The position numbers and the translations under genes are program-made. A DNA stretch of 64,000 nt from Modestobacter sp. VKM Ac-2977 (GTDB lineage: Bacteria; Actinomycetota; Actinomycetes; Mycobacteriales; Geodermatophilaceae). Under the pieces are notes generated by a model. It ran no database searches, was not told the origin of the DNA, and worked only from the letters and a program-made list of their open reading frames with translations. This document shows, piece after piece, positions 62,549 through 64,000 of this stretch; within the stretch, counting starts at the first letter, position 1, and each line of letters starts with the position of its first letter. The stretch covers positions 1,253,238 through 1,317,237 of the forward strand of contig NZ_JAPVBQ010000001.1 in the NCBI RefSeq assembly GCF_026968045.1, read 5' to 3'.

Positions 62549-64000
62549 GTGACCTCGACCGCGCCCGGGGCGGCGCCCCGGCCAGCCGGGAACCGCCCGC
62601 TCTCCCTCGCCGATCTCGCCGACCTCATCGGCGTCCCGGTGACCGGCGCGACCGCCGTGGCCGTCACCGGCGTCACCCACGCGTCCGGCGACGTCCGCCC
62701 CGGTGACCTCTACGCCGCCCTCCCCGGCGCCCGCACCCACGGCGCCCGGTACACCGCCGACGCCGCCGCACGCGGCGCCCGCGCGGTGCTCACCGACCGG
62801 GCGGGGGAGGAGCAGGCCCGGGCCGCGGGCCTGCCGGTCTGCGTGGCCGACGACCCGCGGGCCGTGCTCGGCGCGGTCGCCTCCCGGGTCTACGGGTTCC
62901 CCAGCGAGCAGCTGACCGTGCTCGGCATCACCGGCACCAACGGCAAGACGACGACGAGCTACCTGATCGAGGCCGGCCTGGCCGCCGCCGGCTGGGCCAG
63001 CGGCCTGATCGGCACCGTGCAGACCCGCACCCGGGGCCGGGACGCCGACGGTGCACCGGTCACCACGGAGCTGCCCAGCGTCCGCACCACCCCGGAGGCG
63101 GCCGACCTGCACGCGCTGCTGGCCACGATGGTCGACTCCGGGGTGCGCGCGGTGGTCATGGAGGTGTCCAGCCACGCGCTGGTCCTGGGCCGGGTCGGTG
63201 GGGTGCGCTTCGCCGCCGCCGGCTTCACCAACCTCTCCCGCGACCACCTGGACTTCCACGGCGACCCGGAGAGCTACTTCCAGGCCAAGGCGCTGCTGTT
63301 CGACGGCCGCGCCGCGGTCGAGGTGGTCGACGTCGACGACCCCGCCGGACGGCGGCTGGTCCACTCCGGCACGGTCACCGTCTCCGGGCTCGGTGCCGGT
63401 GGGGCGGACTGGTCGGCCACCGACGTGGCCGCCGTCCCCGCCGGTGGCTCGGCCTTCACCCTGCACGGTCCCGGCGGGCGGAGCTGGCCGGCGCGGCTGC
63501 GGCTGCCGGGCAGCTTCAACGTGGCCAACGCGGTGCTCGCCGTCGCCCTGCTGGACGCCGTCGGGGTGCCGCCGGAGACGTCGCTGACCGGGATCGCCGA
63601 GACCGTCGTCCCCGGCCGGATGGAGCCGGTGGACGCCGGGCAGCCGTTCGTCGCCGTCGTCGACTACGCGCACACCCCCGACGCGGTGCGGACCGCGCTG
63701 GCCGCGCTCCGGCCGGCGACCCCCGGGCGGCTGATCACCGTGCTCGGTTGCGGCGGTGACCGCGACCCGGGCAAGCGGCCGGGGATGGGCGCCGCTGCGG
63801 CGGCCGGCAGCGACGTGCTCGTGATCACCGACGACAACCCCCGCTCGGAGGACCCCGCGGCCATCCGCGCGGAGATGCGCGCCGGTGTCGACGACGTCCC
63901 CGCCGACCGGCGGGCCGAGGTGCTGGAGATCGGTGACCGGCGGGCCGCCCTCGCGGCCGCCGTCGGGCTCGCCGGGCCGGGTGACACGCTGCTGGTGGCC
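62549..64000 (+). CDS. murE: UDP-N-acetylmuramoyl-tripeptide synthetase MurE, truncated by window edge
   Basis: Adds the third residue, probably meso-diaminopimelate, to the UDP-MurNAc dipeptide. 484 codons are present and the frame runs out of the window. The N-terminal domain (GVTHASGDVRPGDLYAALPGARTHGARY) is followed by the ATP loop GITGTNGKTTTSYLIEA (near 126), EVSSHALVLGRV, FTNLSRDHLDFHG, GSFNVANAVLAVALL, DYAHTPDAVRTALAALRP and the meso-DAP-binding motif in ITDDNPRSEDP (near 429). The DNPR motif indicates diaminopimelate rather than lysine. A leaderless -10 precedes the GTG. Confidence 0.95.
   Translation, partial: MTSTAPGAAPRPAGNRPLSLADLADLIGVPVTGATAVAVTGVTHASGDVRPGDLYAALPGARTHGARYTADAAARGARAVLTDRAGEEQARAAGLPVCVADDPRAVLGAVASRVYGFPSEQLTVLGITGTNGKTTTSYLIEAGLAAAGWASGLIGTVQTRTRGRDADGAPVTTELPSVRTTPEAADLHALLATMVDSGVRAVVMEVSSHALVLGRVGGVRFAAAGFTNLSRDHLDFHGDPESYFQAKALLFDGRAAVEVVDVDDPAGRRLVHSGTVTVSGLGAGGADWSATDVAAVPAGGSAFTLHGPGGRSWPARLRLPGSFNVANAVLAVALLDAVGVPPETSLTGIAETVVPGRMEPVDAGQPFVAVVDYAHTPDAVRTALAALRPATPGRLITVLGCGGDRDPGKRPGMGAAAAAGSDVLVITDDNPRSEDPAAIRAEMRAGVDDVPADRRAEVLEIGDRRAALAAAVGLAGPGDTLLVA

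Overview
The window is high-GC actinobacterial chromosome, most likely from the Geodermatophilaceae (Geodermatophilus, Blastococcus or Modestobacter). The gene order follows the Mycobacterium tuberculosis Rv2158c-Rv2187 neighbourhood (from memory): fadD15-like, SRPBCC protein, ArsA-like ATPase, PlsC, Rv2179c-like exoribonuclease, aroG, pknL, Rv2175c, polyprenyl synthase, metF-like, GNAT, then mraZ-mraW-ftsL-pbpB-murE. Many lineage-specific genes are inserted. Stop codons are nearly all TGA, four genes end in TAG, and none end in TAA. At least eleven genes look leaderless: a TAnnnT-like -10 element lies 6-8 nt before the start codon.

Left third (1-24 kb): acyl-CoA synthetase; the SRPBCC / ATPase / Cys-rich protein / glucokinase operon; an ornithine-cyclodeaminase-like LOR/SDH protein; a membrane protein with an esterase; PlsC; a Na+/H+ antiporter; RidA; the exoribonuclease; a PucR regulator; a chemoreceptor; aroG with threonine aldolase; a gluconate transporter; a secreted subtilase; endonuclease IV; and PknL, here carrying four PASTA domains. 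PknL and its putative substrate Rv2175c-like are separated by an FMN hydroxy-acid oxidase gene.

Middle (24-44 kb): two carotenoid loci, crtB-crtI-prenyl synthase at 24.7-28.4 kb and a second minus-strand operon at 32.9-39.0 kb. The second operon runs YbaK, GNAT, CrtI-like oxidoreductase (apparently CTG-started), CruF-like protein, glycosyltransferase, a peroxiredoxin-like protein, and a flavin reductase. The peroxiredoxin has an in-frame UAG exactly where the family's redox-active Cys sits (RGDW-UAG-PYC). A stem-loop with a GGUC-type loop follows 20 nt downstream. I read it as a UAG-encoded selenoprotein, consistent with UAG-decoding tRNA-Sec reported in Geodermatophilus and Blastococcus. It is the most interesting object in the window. 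Next comes an SOS-boxed operon of DUF6504, a HEPN-like protein and the error-prone polymerase DnaE2.

Right third (44-64 kb): a methyltransferase with a phosphodiesterase; a sucrase/ferredoxin-like protein with a JmjC-type cupin and a GGAD-repeat mini-protein; a second SOS-boxed mutagenic polymerase (DinB); DUF3040; a PRPP synthetase paralogue; a MoxR / DUF58 / transglutaminase operon; and the start of the division and cell wall cluster, with a recognisable MraZ operator and murE running off the right edge. I found no rRNA, tRNA, insertion sequence, prophage or CRISPR array.
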